This document shows, piece by piece, positions 1 through 14,204 of a DNA stretch of 64,000 nucleotides. The notes beneath the pieces were generated by a model. The model did not search any database, was not told the origin of the DNA, and worked only from the letters and a program-made list of their open reading frames with translations. This stretch comes from Clavelina lepadiformis (Eukaryota; Chordata; Ascidiacea; Aplousobranchia; Clavelinidae), in NCBI RefSeq assembly GCF_947623445.1, contig NC_135242.1:19530001-19594000 (forward strand). The letters run 5' to 3'. How positions within the stretch are numbered: position 1 is the first letter of the stretch; every line of letters begins with the position of its first letter. The translations under genes and the position numbers were made by a program.

Positions 1-3000
1 TTAAAACTAGGATCGCTAAAACAACTATCCGCGGCCAAGCAGACGAGCAAAAGGAGCCCTGTTTCTTTAAGTCCGAATCGGTTTTATCGAGTCCCAAAAG
101 TCTGGAATCCAAATCAAAACAGAGTAGAACAGAACGGTATGATCCAAGGACGGTTAATAGATGGAAAAGGGAGGAAGGTTTAGAAGGTAAAGTGGCGTCA
201 AGTGGCCAACGAAGGGTTCTTCATCGAGTAAGTGAAAGCCCACCTCCTCGTCCAAACAAGGCACGTTCGTACAGATCCACAAACGGATCGGGCAACTGAC
301 TAAGACGTTTCCTGAATTCAGCAAAACTCTTCCTATTAAACAAGTTTAGTGGTCGATTAGAGTCTATTATAGGATAATCAAGCGATCAATACTGTAAAAG
401 TCAGATGACAGAAATAATGCCATCAGCAGATACATGAACATAGGCGTAAGTGACACTGCACAGTCTATGGAAGAGACGAGACGAGAAAAGCTGACGTACA
501 AATGTTAGGTATGAGCTACACACGGCCTCTAGCAAGTGCTTGGCATCTGAACTGGCCCTGTATGTACAAATATTGAAACATAGGTGAATTAACAGCACTG
601 GTTTAAATTCAAGTTCAAAGTACAACTTTGTTCCCTCTCATAAAGACTGCATGTAAACTATAATCGCCTCGCCTTTGTCCTGTGACTAAGAAGCTTTTCT
701 GAGTACATTTCTACATCAGCCATAGCAAACATATAACGCAAACGAAATAGATGAATCATGTCTTTGTGCAATACGCTATACTGTTGATCTATTGGGCGAT
801 TAATTACAAAAGATCTGTCGCCGACGATATTAATCTAAATTTTATACAACCGTCCGCCCTAACGCCCGCAAACAGCCATATATCAAGTCGACATGGCAGT
901 GGATAAATTTTTATGGTAGCACTCGCTCAACGATTGTCACTGGGTACACAATGTCGGTAAATGTTTGTTTGAATTTTAGCTGATGGGATTAAAATTAGGA
1001 AGACCATTAACGACTATTCATTATAATTGCATTAATAATTAATTACTTAGAACAGGTGCCTTTTCGTTGAAACGCTTAGCCCCAACTACTGTAACTCTAC
1101 TTCGCCCGAAAAGCTGCAACAATACCGTGTTTTAGAAATGGAAGACATTTCCATGTTTTAGTTTACTCGATTCACAATGGTCCAAAATTTAAAGACTGCG
1201 TTCGGTAGCTTCTTCCTCAGCTCGTTTCATAACGGTTGAAGCTAGGTTTGGAAGAAGGATCTGAATGGAGAAACTTACAACTTGTGAAGAGAAAGGTTTA
1301 CCTACTAGCAGCGACGTTTGCGATATCAGACAGAGCTTGTAATCAGTTGGATTACTTCGTTTTCCACATACAGCATTTTAACAATGCATTCGCTGAAGGA
1401 AAACAAAAACAATCCGAGTTTTCTGAACAGAACTTCCTTTAAAGCTACTGTATAAGCAAATTCTGATTTTCTTAATGAGAACTATGAATGAATTTATTTA
1501 AAGGTCCAACATACTTTCAATATAGTTTCCACTTCAAATGGTGGGATGTGCTCTTACCCGTGCAAATGATTTTTCATTTTTTTATTTGAATTTGCGACTA
1601 ACCTTTCTCCTTTCAGTGACGCTTCAATGGTTAACAACTTACAAGCAATGGCGTCAAAAAAATGGATAACATTTCCTGCACCTTAAAGCCAGGCTATTGA
1701 TCACATACCACCCTTTTACGCCATTTACATATCCGCTTATATGGTACTGCTACATGTGGTATAGAGGCGATAGCTGTCCAACTGGAACGTTTGCTAATGC
1801 AAGGCGAGGTATAGGATTTCGTACTGTATAATAAGCACAGGAAAAAATTCTTGCAACAGGCCACGCTCCTGTTAAAAGCCAAATGCCGACAGCTTTCTCT
1901 ACCACTTTTCCTGGCTTGCTTGGTTTCACAAAACAAACTTAACTCACGAAAGTAAATGGGTCATTACTGTTTCATCAACACTCTCTATTCATCTGCACCT
2001 TTTTTATCCCATCTTTAACCCTAAATTTGGGGTAATAGACTAACAACAAAGCGCTCATTGACGTTTCCAAATAGGAGTTTAAGTTCAAATTCAAAGACAT
2101 TGAAACAATCTCAAAATTCGATCCATCAATGCCACAAACAAAGCCTGCGGATACAGGCAACCCAACACAAAAAACTATTCACCAACTCAGAGGATAAACA
2201 TGAGCAAGCAGTAGTTGGCGCGTTCAACAAACAAACATTCCACTTTGTTCAAACTCCTTTCCACTTTCCAGGGGGCCACGTCGACCGCCCATGGTGCAGG
2301 CATAAAACCCGAAATGCTTCACGGCCCGACTTAAGAAGCGTTACCTCAATCTTTCGTCTCCTGCTAGCTCTCGACAATTGCTCCAGGCGCGTAGAAAGCA
2401 CGATGTTGCGAAGCCTGTTAATCTACAGTACGGGCGCGATATGGGCTTCTCGTACATGGCGATTTTCCAACTTGAGATACACAGGAACAACGTACCGCGT
2501 GCTGATTAAATACGCGTGCGTATGAAATAAACTTAAATAAGGTAGCGCCAACACACAGCACTTGACTATCGATCAAATAATGTAGAACAAACTCAACCGC
2601 GTGTGGCGTTTATTAATATGTAAACTAAACCACCCTGTCCCCAAATGCTAGACTACAGTTCGCCAAATAGCTAATTTTACATCCTATTACGTTGCGACAG
2701 TTTTACAGTGCCACTGCGACCAGGCTAGGTTAAACCAACAAGCGGAAAAACAGCAACCTCAGTAAAAAGTTGGTCTGTCTACGTTCAGTTTCTTGAATGC
2801 GGTGTATGTTTTCTTCCAAGATTATTGCGATAATGACCGGTGTGTACGACGACTATGTGTGTTAGACTTACAACAATACACTTAAGTATTTTTCAGGAAC
2901 CTAACGAACATTTTGAACATGATAAATTATACAACACACTCTCACAATAAATCTGGCACATCTCAACAGGATGTTGTTTTAGTTTGTAAAAACAGAACAG

Positions 3001-6000
3001 ATTAAACGTTGTTGACCGGATTATATATCCTGCAACTAAGAAAACCAGCTTAACCAAAGTTTCGAAAGTTGGTTATATATATAACATTATATGTATCAAT
3101 GTAACAGTATTTTATGTATCCTGTTATACACATCTTTTATATATTAACAATACGCGTTCGATGGTGAAAGCGTAAGAGTTGCCAATCCTAAACTTATGAT
3201 TAATTATCATTCCAATAAAAAGTTTTACGATGAACCTTTATTTAATTAAAAAGCAGATGTATTTTACTCGAAGGACGTTATTATCGGCCAAGCATGCTCT
3301 AATAAGCGTATTATAATGGACAAAGTAGTTTTCAACAGCAAATAAGATATTCGTTAAATTTTAACGAGGCATCGGCGCCATTAATTACGTGTAACATTAA
3401 GTTAAGTTAATAGCAGGTTAGCGCGTACCGATTAAAATAATTCAAGACGAAGGCTGCAAAAAATACAGAACACAAAAACAACATGTCTGCGGCTAATTAC
3501 GCCGAAAGATCTTAGACGTTTGTTTTTGTCCCATAAAGAAATGCTGGGCAGCGCTGTGCCTGAAATATCTATTCAAGAAAAACGGTGTTCTACAGTAGTA
3601 TGGAGAAATGAGCTTAATCGGATTAATAACACTAGTACGCATTTTCTTCTCAACATTTGTCCTTTGCAATTACCTAACACTCGCATGTGTTATGTTACCA
3701 TATAACCTTCATATTTCAACAACCTAAATAGAAAATGCAACAGAATATGTCTTCAAATCGCTTGGAAATAATTTGAAATAATTTGAAAAAATTCGTTGAG
3801 TTGATTATGCTGAGCAAAATAGTTCGTGAATAAATCAGGTTATCTATAGATTGCAATTGTGTCAAGGCGTACAGGAAGTTCTAGCTACACTGCTGCCATT
3901 CTATTAGTGACTTTGCTGTGGTCGTTTATAATACCATTAACGTTGTTTCTCCAAAACCATGAGGCACACAATCCACACATATCACGCTTTCAACGAGCAA
4001 GTTTGAATGAACGTGCGTGGAAGCCTGGTGGAGTTGGCTTAACTCTACCGACATGTAATAGCAAGACAAGATGTTTTCCTCCACAAGTAGATATACTGAA
4101 ACATACTTCGTTTTAAACAAGGTTTTAACACAAAAACTACGTTCACTGCATTTTCATTAACTAAAACCTCGCAATCATCACACTTTATCTAAGTACAGTA
4201 ATACATCTTACGTATGAAGCATGAAGCCTTTCCTGCTTTTCGAGTTAAAAAATAATCTGGGCTATTCACTGGTCGTTTTAACTTTATACGCAAAATGCAA
4301 AATAGAAGTCAAAACTCTGCTGAAAATTTGTAACGCGTTGTGTTAAAGTCGAAACGGAAACTGCTCGCCTAACGGTCAGCTATAATAGCGTGCTGCGTTA
4401 AAACCGGCAGTTCTGACTGACATTTACAAGTAATAGACGACCTTTAAGCAACACGGCACGTACGATTGCAGCGATGCATGCGGGTTTTGGGTTAGTACGT
4501 CGGGCTGACACTAGGGAAACCAAGTTGTAAAAAACAAAACGCACCGGATATCGGATTTAAAAGCATTTCAGCAAAAGTTAAAGAGAATAGCGGATTATCG
4601 GCTAAATTTTAACGTTGAAAAATATGAGTCGACAGCCGACGTACAGTCATGCGCGACTGCGTTCAACCAGGCGTGCCCAACGCCGAACATGGTCATACAC
4701 TGGCCCGCATACCGACGTAGAAACAACGGACTGGCACATCTGATGCCTAAAAACAAACAAAACGGAGACGTGACCACGATAAAAACAAACGATCAGCCAG
4801 ACTTGTCGATTATTTAAAACCAACGATGTCTGGTTGCCACGTCTCGGGCTTTCGCTAGCGATTTTTTCGCCCATTTTACGGGAGAAAATTGTTCGTTAAA
4901 AAATTTTCACTGTTGGGAGTTGTTGTGAAAGAAACCGAGCACAATACTTTAAATCGAGTTGTGTGAGAATTTGCAAAAATATATCTTGAAAAAATGAGGT
5001 AAGCGTTTCGACACAAGATGCAATGTATTTATATGACTTTTGTATCATTGGTGAAACTGTTCTTCATTGTTCTCTACTCTCATTTTACTCTTCTCAGCAT
5101 TCACTACTCATAAAAATACAGACAAGTAAAAACATATCTAAAAATTACGCAACTCTCATCTTACATAAACCTTTGCCTCATTAATCCTCCTACATTCCGA
5201 ATTTCCTGCATTAACAAAATACTTTTCCGTTCCAAGCCATTCATACGTCAAGTGGTACACGAATGCCAGCCAATTCCGAGATTCCCTCGATACCACGCGA
5301 TCTAAACTGATTTACACTGACACCCGTTTCCTGCCTTTTCTGCTCTCCAGGATTTAAATCGACCCATTCAAGGGGATTCAATCAGGCGGCCTTATGACGT
5401 GACGAACCGGATATTTTTCTCCTCTTGCAATTGGACGACGTTCTATCGGTCACGAAGCATCGAAAATAAGAAAAGGCAACATTACCATTGGGTCTGTATG
5501 GCTAAGGGTTAAGTCTCCGTTATTTCGCAAGTTGATTGTAACATTACTTATAGGCAATCGTCTGTCCATCGTGCTTGTTAAAGAATCGAGGTTTTTGCGG
5601 GTCGGTTTACTTGAGCCCTCTTCCGCTAGTACTGTAATGCAACGCGATGTACATGTATATGCGTTCAATAAAAACTACAATCATTACTCAATGCGTTGCT
5701 GTTAGCAACGAATTGTTCGTTGTGTAAATTAGTCCATACCATAGGCAGTGAAATAGTTCGCAATACGTTAGTCTTTAAATACTTTCCGTCACACGCCAAA
5801 ATGTAAGAAATTTAAATTTAGTGCAATACTGTAATAAGCTTGCGCATTTATTTCAAAATGACGTATTAAAGTTTTTCGTAGATGTGCCTATATATAGTGG
5901 CCTTACGTCGGCCATACGCAGAAGTATGCAACGACGTCTACGGTAATCACAAGTGACAAGATATACGCGCATTAGTGACATTTTTCACGAAACGGTTATT

Positions 6001-9000
6001 TTTATAGTCGAGGCTAATCAAGATTACTAAACTGAAGGATTTAAAGCGATGACGTAAATGATATCCAGAGAGAGTCGCAGTTAAATGTTGTGGTTTTAGC
6101 TTTACAGTCTCAAACTTAGGAATATGCTGAATGTTGAAGTCGATAACATGACAGGTCGCTGAAAGGAACAACTTCATTGACGTCATCGGTGACAGCAAAG
6201 ACAAGCTTTCCACCCAAAACTATATTAAGTTGAAAATCTATCTTCATTGTTGCTACGTACACACTGCGCGGTAATTGCGTGGCACACGCGGTCCCGTATA
6301 TGGTCGTGTGACAGAACTGAGCACAAGGTCGAACTGAAATGAAATTCCTAAACAACTGTGAGCTGTGAAAATCCTGCGTCACAAGTTCTTTTTACTGACG
6401 CGTGTAACTTTAACGGCACATTCCTTTATTTTAACTCATTTGAGTTACCATGTTTTCACAAACCTTACAAAGCAAGAGAGCAATTTTTTAATTGCAAATT
6501 TTGAAATTTCAACTTAACTGTGTAACTTTGACATGATTGGGAGCAATAGAAACACGGAATGTTCCGTATTTCAAAACAAACCTGTTGCTTTGCCAAAAAC
6601 ATCTATGGTGAAATAGGAAACAGACACCAATTACACGTTCATGAATAGGCAGACGCAACCACTACAACAGAATGATGTAAAGATCAATTTTATTTAACTA
6701 TAATTACTAAATTATGTGTCTTTACTGCCACCTTACGGTATTATTACCACCGCTTATTATACGCATGAGAGAGCAACGGTGTCATAAGATCGTATCAAAA
6801 ATCATCAACAAGATAGAAAGTGAACTTCATACGAGTGTATTCGACTCAAACGCCTACCAAGATACGAGAGAATATGGCAGGGATCAATCGGCATTACCTA
6901 AATGATTCACGTAATGTAGCCTACATTAAAACTGTACACATAAACTCTAAGGGGGAAGAAATGTTTAAATTAAAATCTTAGGACTTACGATATAAACAAA
7001 AGTTACAGAAAATGGAAACAGTTCTAATGTATATTACATTCAAGGAGACCAAAGCGAAAATTCTGGTTGATAGCACATGCTTATGCACAACAGAAACCGA
7101 TTTTTCAATCCCCGTTAAAAGCGGAGAAACTTGAATAATTTGTTTGGCTACGCCGGTAGACTTCGCGGTCACGCACCGATGATTTCGGGTTAATCCAGCG
7201 CCATCTCCGAGCAAATTCTAGTCAAAGATTGGCGCGTTTATCAATACTTTGACGATCAATTTCAAAGCTACGGTACGTGAGATTATCGAAACACAAACGT
7301 CGCATTGAAAATCAGCTCGTTTAACGCTGAAGTGATTTGGCTGAACCTAAAACAAATAATTTCGATCGCTCGCACTCGTCGTCACGCTCGCACTTGTGAC
7401 TTTTCTACGAAGGCAAACGTGAAAAAATTTACGATTTCTGACCGGAGGCAGGTTCTTGGTACGATACTGACGACGGTCAAAGCAATGCATAACTTTAAAA
7501 CGCACCCTTGACATATCATTTTCTTGAACACACTTGAAAAAAGTTCGTGGTATTTCGAAAAAACAAAAGCTTTTTGGTAATCTTGAAGACGACGACAACA
7601 CAAAGGGTGATTAATAACCCATCCAAGACAAAATCAAGCCCGAAGCTCTTAGATTTAATTTCAGATAGTCCGGACGTTGATATATAAAGAAGGTTTGTTC
7701 GAGTCCCAGCAATAGAAGTCTTTGGAAGCTATTTCGCAAATAAAGTTAATCCCAAATCGTGCCACATCTGTGATACAGAAGAATACTTGATGTCACTTGA
7801 AGATAGTCAAGCGCGTCTCTCTCGTCACAACGTGCCCTCCAAAATCCACAGCGCTGCATTTAGACTGAGACAAGCAAGGGTGCTCGTCTGTGGCCGGGGC
7901 GCAATTTGCAATCTCGTCGAATTTTTTCGAGCTACAAGCCATTAGCGGTTTAAGGTTTGTGAAAAGGATCAGCGTGCTGAACAAGGTTGTACGGTACGTT
8001 TAGAATGATTTGGCAAAGGTCTGTGAGCCAGCGGGCTGCTGTACTAAGAGGGACCGTTGTTGTGCTAATGGCGAGAGCTCGCTTGACGTCCGTTTTAAGT
8101 CGACTTTCTGCCAGAGGCAGACATAAAGCGAGACGATTATGGAGGCTTTGGGTCCTTCAACACCCTTACAAATGCATTTATTCCCAAGCATTACACGTCC
8201 TCGTTAACTTCTGCAGTTAATTAAACAATACACTGATAATGAACATCGCAACGATGGGACCAATATACACCGCACTTATGGATGAAATCAGTTCCAAACG
8301 CTTCCTGTATACTCAATTTCAATTAGGTGGTTTTGATGTTGATCGGCGTCATGAGTTGGGAAATCAATACGAGCAGTTCCATGATCAATCAATGCCGCTT
8401 ACACATGATCAATCGGCACCGGATAGCATACGACAGCCGTTTATGAAAAAGCTACTGTGGTCATATATATTAAATCTATCATCTGGTTAACTTGTGGTAG
8501 CAGTGATAAAGCATTAGCGTGGTACACAGGGTACAACGATATGTCTGTGAGATACAGATCCGGTCCCCAGAGAGCTTTTAAAAAAGTCGTTTGCTGCAAG
8601 GAGGGATTACGTTTGTGCCAATTGCAATTCATAAAGGATCAAAGGGGTTAGATTTCCAGCTAATGTAGACATAAAGTGTGGTTCGGTGGGTTAAAGTGGA
8701 ACCAGGGTTTAATTAAACTTTGTAGCCTAACTTTCGGAGAGCACTGGTACTGATTTAGCATTTGAAGGACGTTAAGTGCGTGTCGCGCTTTATGGGATTT
8801 GATAAAGTGGTCCTAAAACATTTGTACAATCGATCATAATTCAATCTATCAACTCTTATTGAAAAAAGTTTAGTGAGGCACCACATATACCAGACAAGAT
8901 ACACGACGAGGATAAACCGAGATTTTCAAGTATAAAGCCAACCACATCGCCGGTGACTCTAAAAACTTTCCATATTGTTTTCAAATAATTTTCAAGCTTT

Positions 9001-9913
9001 AAGATTAGTTTAAGGTAATCAGGAAAATGTATTCAAAAGAAAACAATAAATATGGTCCCGGATGCAAGACACTGCCGCTCGGATTTGATGAGATCAAGTA
9101 TGCCGCTGACATTTTATTTGCAACCGGTACAACATACCTCAAGGTTAAGTGGGATTACGCGTCGGCGCAGCTTGATATAATCCTACAATTCATGAGGAAA
9201 CCTGACCATTGTAATCTACTGTTTCGCCGCATCTGTTTATGTAATGTAACGAATCAAGTCGTCTTTACGGTGTTTTAACAAGCTGTCCGGTGTCTGCCTC
9301 TCCAGGAGAGGCGAACCTCAGTCACGTACGTGTGGGATTATCACGAACCACGTTGCGCTGAGCACAATTTGTGGATTTGGCTGAGACCATGGACGTAATT
9401 AACCTAACAAGTATTCTTGTTCAATCTCCACTAATCATAGGATTTAGCAAAGTGGTAGCATTGCTGCAAACTGTACAATAGCCACGTATACCTAGCACGG
9501 CAACTTGTGAAAGCAAATGAGCAACGGTGCCTTAGCAAAATAGGAGCGATTGTTATTATTTATGGTGCGGCTTTTTCGGTTTCCTTGGAGTTTACAAAAT
9601 ACACGGCAAGATAAATCACAATATCAACGACAGACGCTCAGCTGAGCGGAAAGTTTCGAACCGTTTATTTTGCCGAATTAACGCCCGTCGATCGCGTGGA
9701 GCGAAAATTTATTACCAAGATACAACGGGTGTGTAGTTTCCACAGACACTTGCGTCTACAGTGACAAAGGAGACTTTTTGTAATGATTAAAATGGCGTTT
9801 CTTTCCAAAATAAGGATGATTTACGGCGAGAAGATGGCTACCGGTTTCTTGGTTTCTTATTCGCGGAAAACAATTGGTTACAAACTACACTTATAGTTAT
9901 TTATTTATTTTGA
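1..9913. other. Long gene-free stretch, probably MBNL intron or 3' flank
   Basis: I found no exon here that I can support. Open frames are short (longest 155 codons at 2058-2525, plus strand), show no recognisable motif and lack convincing splice or start context. I searched the minus strand for the second zinc-finger exon expected to follow the MBNL exon at 13079 (a GRC..NCKY.H pattern) and did not see it, so this stretch may be part of a long MBNL intron. One perfect TGACGTCA palindrome lies at 6178-6185. This is a by-eye reading and short divergent exons could be missed. Confidence 0.5.
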
Positions 9914-10120
9914 ACTTATTTGGTTTCTTATTCATTATCGTTAATCAACTTACGAATGAGAAAGTAAATGGTTCCCAGTCGATCCACTCCAGAACCACTA
10001 AACCAGGTCGACCCAACCAACATTTATGAGTCGAATAGTCTTTGGGTTGAATCGACCGGGAACCATTTACTTTCTCATTCGTAAGTTGATTAACGATAAT
10101 GAATAAGAAACCAAATAAGT
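9914..10120. repeat. Foldback (MITE-like) element with 63-bp perfect arms
   Basis: Positions 9914-9976 and 10058-10120 are perfect reverse complements over 63 bp. Pairing continues into the loop with one mismatch for about seven more bases on each side. The 81-bp spacer is partly self-complementary. The structure is typical of a non-autonomous foldback DNA transposon or of a recent palindromic duplication. No transposase is present and no clear target-site duplication was seen, so the superfamily is not assigned. Confidence 0.9.
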
Positions 10121-13078
10121 GCTAAGGAACCGGAACCAGATTCACGCCAGGCGATAAACTAACGACAGGTTAGCAGGTTATCAAAACCGTAAGTTTTATT
10201 GTTTTGGTAAGTTATACAAATATACGATTCCACCAAGGATACAAACAACAAATACTCAAAAAAGGTTTCAGAATTCTCTTCACCAGTCGTATCTACAATC
10301 GCAAAGACGTTCAAAATCTACTTGATTGTTGAAAACGCCGTCCATTTCGACTTACAATGTACAATCAGCTTCTGTTCAAAGACAGCTAAAATTTTTACAA
10401 CCATTTACCGTTAACCATCGAAGATGGCATCTCACAAGACAAGCATTGGCGATATAGGATAATTATCGGGAACGTCGGAAAAGGTCTTTCACATCAACGG
10501 CGAGAAACAGCGAAATAGACAGGTCGAAATTTTTCAAGGCCAAACGAGGAATGAGTCACCAACGTTCTCAGATAACGACCGCAGACATCGCGCGCAAACG
10601 TGGCTAATTCTTGTTTAGATTACGTGACTGTCAAGTCCAACGGATTCACTTAACCTTATCTTAAATGATAGCGATCGTGTCCGATTGATTGCCGCGTCGG
10701 TAAAGTGATGGTTTGGGTGTATGTATTTAGATCGATGTGTTTATTCGGCGGTATATTGATTCGAACGCTTTACTCGTTCATGACAATATCGCATAGCCGA
10801 ATACCGACAGGATTAAAAACCAAACAAGATGAATTTGGCAGGATCAAGTAGGTTGCTTGTGACTTCGCTCCGTTAGCATGTTATTTCCTTGGCATTTTTC
10901 GATAACGGAATTTTCCATTGCCACAAAGCACAAACAAGACGAGAAACTAATGAACGTGGCTTTACAGTGTAGCAACACCTCGGTTGATTAGACGCGCATT
11001 GAACAAGAAAGCGACCCAATATTTGCAGCAGATCCATTGTTAAAAGCGTCCAGATATGTCTGGGCAAACATAAGCCCTATTATTGCCGTCTTATGGCATC
11101 GAACACGTCCGGTATCAGGAGAAAACAAAATTTACTCAGTGGTTCAGCCCAAAAGTCACGTGACTCATTCCGCGTTTTTGTATCTACAACGTCATGGTGC
11201 TGTTGGAAAACATTGTGTGTTCCCTAATCTAAGGGCGCGTTTTTACGACGCCATCCGCTTTATTCGCAAAGACAGAATAACTGTCTACTGCCCTGTTGGT
11301 AGTAGTTAAGCCAATGGAGGACGGCTTCATCATCTTATGACTTATGTCATCCTTAAGAAAGTTAAATAAATAAAATGTGTTCCTTCCTTTCAACCTTGGA
11401 ACGACAAAAAAGAGTTGGCCCATTTTAGATAAAATCTACATCTAGTGTTCTGCACCACTATGGCTATGCTAATAATTGGACGAGATTTCAACCAGTGTAG
11501 CTCACGATTTGTGTAGCATGTGGACTGAATACGATAGCAAAGCCTTACGGCCAAAGTAACTATAATTTATAAGGACTTTACACATTTCAGCCACATTGGT
11601 TGTTAAGATTTCGCAATAAAGCGATGTATTATCGCTTCAGTAAATAACTGGGCGTGTGGGAAACGCTGAAGCCGTCCAAATAATTTCGGTTGGCGAAAAG
11701 CTGTTTAAGACGAACGAAGCGCTTTATTTGTAAATATTTGTGTGAGAGCTGAAGGCGGATTAGAGCAAGCCGACGGTGTAAAACGTGCGATGCTGCCTTA
11801 TAAATGAATTTTTTTGCAACTAGGCACTAAATTATTTATGTCCCGTTTTATGGTTAATTAAATGGTCTGTATTCGGTCCATCCGGTATTGAGACCCCAGC
11901 ATAATGGCCGTAGTGCAACGAAACTAAATAAAATCTTTATGTAAAATCTTGTTGCAATAACTGCTGAGATACTTAGCGAACAGAAATATATTCGGCTTTG
12001 CAGTTTTACATAACAGATTTGGCAAAGGTTTTACGTGATTCGGTTAAAGTACTGCAAAGGTCAAAAAAGCAGAAATGCCCAGTTTCATAAAATACGCCAT
12101 CACTTGACAAAAACCAATAGTCATCAGTATTAAGTAATCTTTGGTAGGGTTAAATCAACGCGTAATTAACACAGGTATAAAATCCAGCTTGGAACTTATA
12201 GCCATAAATTTAAAACGAAACAGGCTTTGTGTAGTCTCAGGACTGCATCCGGTTTGAACTGGAAACGGCGGTGGCTTGCACAATCTCAGAATTAGCAATA
12301 CAACCGACGAACGCGGAATTTTGAATAAGCACTTCTAAAAACGAGATTGTTTCGCGCCCCATAATGCAGGGCGCTCCCCTTGGTAAAGATTTGAGGCATG
12401 AAAATATGTGAGCATTTTTACAACAAAAACAAACTGAATGGGCCGTACATTAGGAAGATATTTAGAATCGGTTCGATTTAGAAAGAGAGTTTGCAGAAAG
12501 CCTTTTTTAATGACAAGGGGGAAGCGACAGCGATAACAGCTCTTACGCTGTTCAACCACACACAGTGTGCTCTTGTAAAAGTGCTACGTGAGACTGCAAA
12601 GTGGCGTTAATAAAAGGAGCTGTTTGTGCCCGGCAACGTATTATTTCGAGAACAAATGAAACGACCCCATTGTGACCGACATCCATCGATGCCAGTTCAC
12701 ATGACGTCACTGTCGACGTCAATCACATTCGATTAGCAGGCGATGGGCAAGATAATAACGTCATTATACCCATTATATTTTTCAACAAATTTCATCTGAA
12801 GGTCGGACTGGGTAGAAACTACAGAGTTAGCATGCTGCTACCCCGGACAGTTGCATGTAGAAAAAATTCGTTCACGTCATGCCACCAAGATTTCAAATGC
12901 CTTTTAAAGTGTCAACCTTCTTAATAGACTTCAAAACTTCGCATTTTATCTGGTTCTCATCACTAAAGGACAACACAAATACACAATCCTGCCTATTGAT
13001 AGACACGTAAAGTCTCGAAAGGTCGAGTGCGTGAAACAATTTGAGCTTTAAATCGTTCAAAGGGAAAAATTCGCTCAC
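10121..13078. other. Gene-free stretch downstream of the MBNL zinc-finger exon
   Basis: No exon recognised. It is the sequence immediately 3' (minus strand) of the MBNL zinc-finger-1 exon and starts with that exon's donor (gtgagc read on the minus strand), so at least its right part is intron. A TGACGTCA palindrome lies at 12702-12709. The expected second zinc-finger exon was looked for and not found. Confidence 0.5.
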
Positions 13079-14204
13079 CTTAAGCGCGTCGAAGCAAGCA
13101 ATAACTTTTCCATCCGCCGACACTTGAATGTTCTTACCCGGGTGTGCGTACCTGCATTCATCTGCTGTGCGCTTGCAAGCTCCGCGCTGGAATTCTCGGC
13201 AAACCTGGGATGAAAATAAGAGGAAAATATCATCACATAATAAGGAAAAAACATTTAAAATAGCAACTTGTTTTAGTATGCGTAAAAAAGGTGATAATTA
13301 ATTGTTGACTGAAGTGAATATTTAAACTTGTTTCATTTTAATGTGTGGTGAATTCTGTTTTAATAAACAAGGAAGCAACAGCAAGAACAAGCCCTAGTCC
13401 AAAATATGTTTCAAAACTCTTAAAAAATTTAAACACAACCAAGCCATGTTTCAGAGCATTCAAAAGCAATCCCACTGAGATGATGGTTAAATCTCGGGAG
13501 ATGAAAGAATAGCTTTCTTTTTTCATATCGTCTTTTACCCGCTGTTTTCGAACAGATGTGAAACAAACAGCAAGTTTTAACCAAATAACCCTGTAAAGTA
13601 CCAGCCTCTAGAGACAAATGCACGGCGTGTTGATGCACCTATCGACCTTACAAGTGTGTTTTGATGTTTGAGATTTACTGGGTCAAGCTACTGCGCTAAT
13701 GCCATCGCAGCGCGACCATTTTTTGGTCAGTGATGAGGTTTAACCAATCATTTTACAGTTACCCTTTCTTACCAGGCTCACATCCTCCAGGTAATTTTTA
13801 TCGTAACCGTTTAGAATTCTGTAATAACCCAACACCTGAAGCTTACAACGTATAGAGATTATTATGCATTAATAGGTTTTGTTGTCACATTTATCACAAA
13901 TAACTTTTACAATGTCTTCCAAAGTGTGGGTTCTTTTTATACTTGCGGTTTGGGTTACCAAACACCATTGTCGCGTATTTCTCTCAACTACAAAACGGAA
14001 TGAAAGTACAAAAAAGACGCCATTTTGATTTCGTTCATCGCCATTTTAAGATATCTATGATAAGCCTTACCTCAACTTTCAGCCATTCTGGATCACGGAT
14101 TTGGGGCAGTTGCTGCATGCTGGGCAGCTGGCCGACTGCCAACTGGGACGTTGTGAGCGAAGCGACATTTGCTGCAGCCGGAGTCACACACCCGGCACCG
14201 TGAG
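13079..14204 (-). CDS. MBNL: Muscleblind-like splicing regulator, N-terminal two exons (partial)
   Basis: Two adjacent minus-strand exons join in phase: 14204-14071 (134 nt) and 13204-13079 (126 nt). The first ends IRDPEWLKVE and the second begins VCREFQRGACKR, matching the start of vertebrate MBNL (IRDTKWLTLE, then VCREFQRGTC). The second exon contains a complete CCCH finger with spacing C-X7-C-X6-C-X3-H and ends CFDALK, just where vertebrate MBNL genes also break before zinc finger 2. MBNL proteins bind YGCY motifs in pre-mRNA through tandem fingers and control alternative splicing. A start at 14118 (MQQLPQ before IRD) matches the vertebrate N-terminus in length. The frame also stays open upstream to a splice acceptor at 14205, so an extended N-terminus from an earlier exon is possible. 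Zinc finger 2 and the rest are not in the window. Confidence 0.93.

Noticed and set aside
2058-2525. 155-codon plus-strand open frame
   Set aside because: No recognisable domain, no supporting promoter or splice signals; judged chance.
7690-7720. tRNA-like T-loop motif GTTCGAGTCCC
   Set aside because: The flanking bases do not form a T stem and no acceptor or anticodon arms fit.
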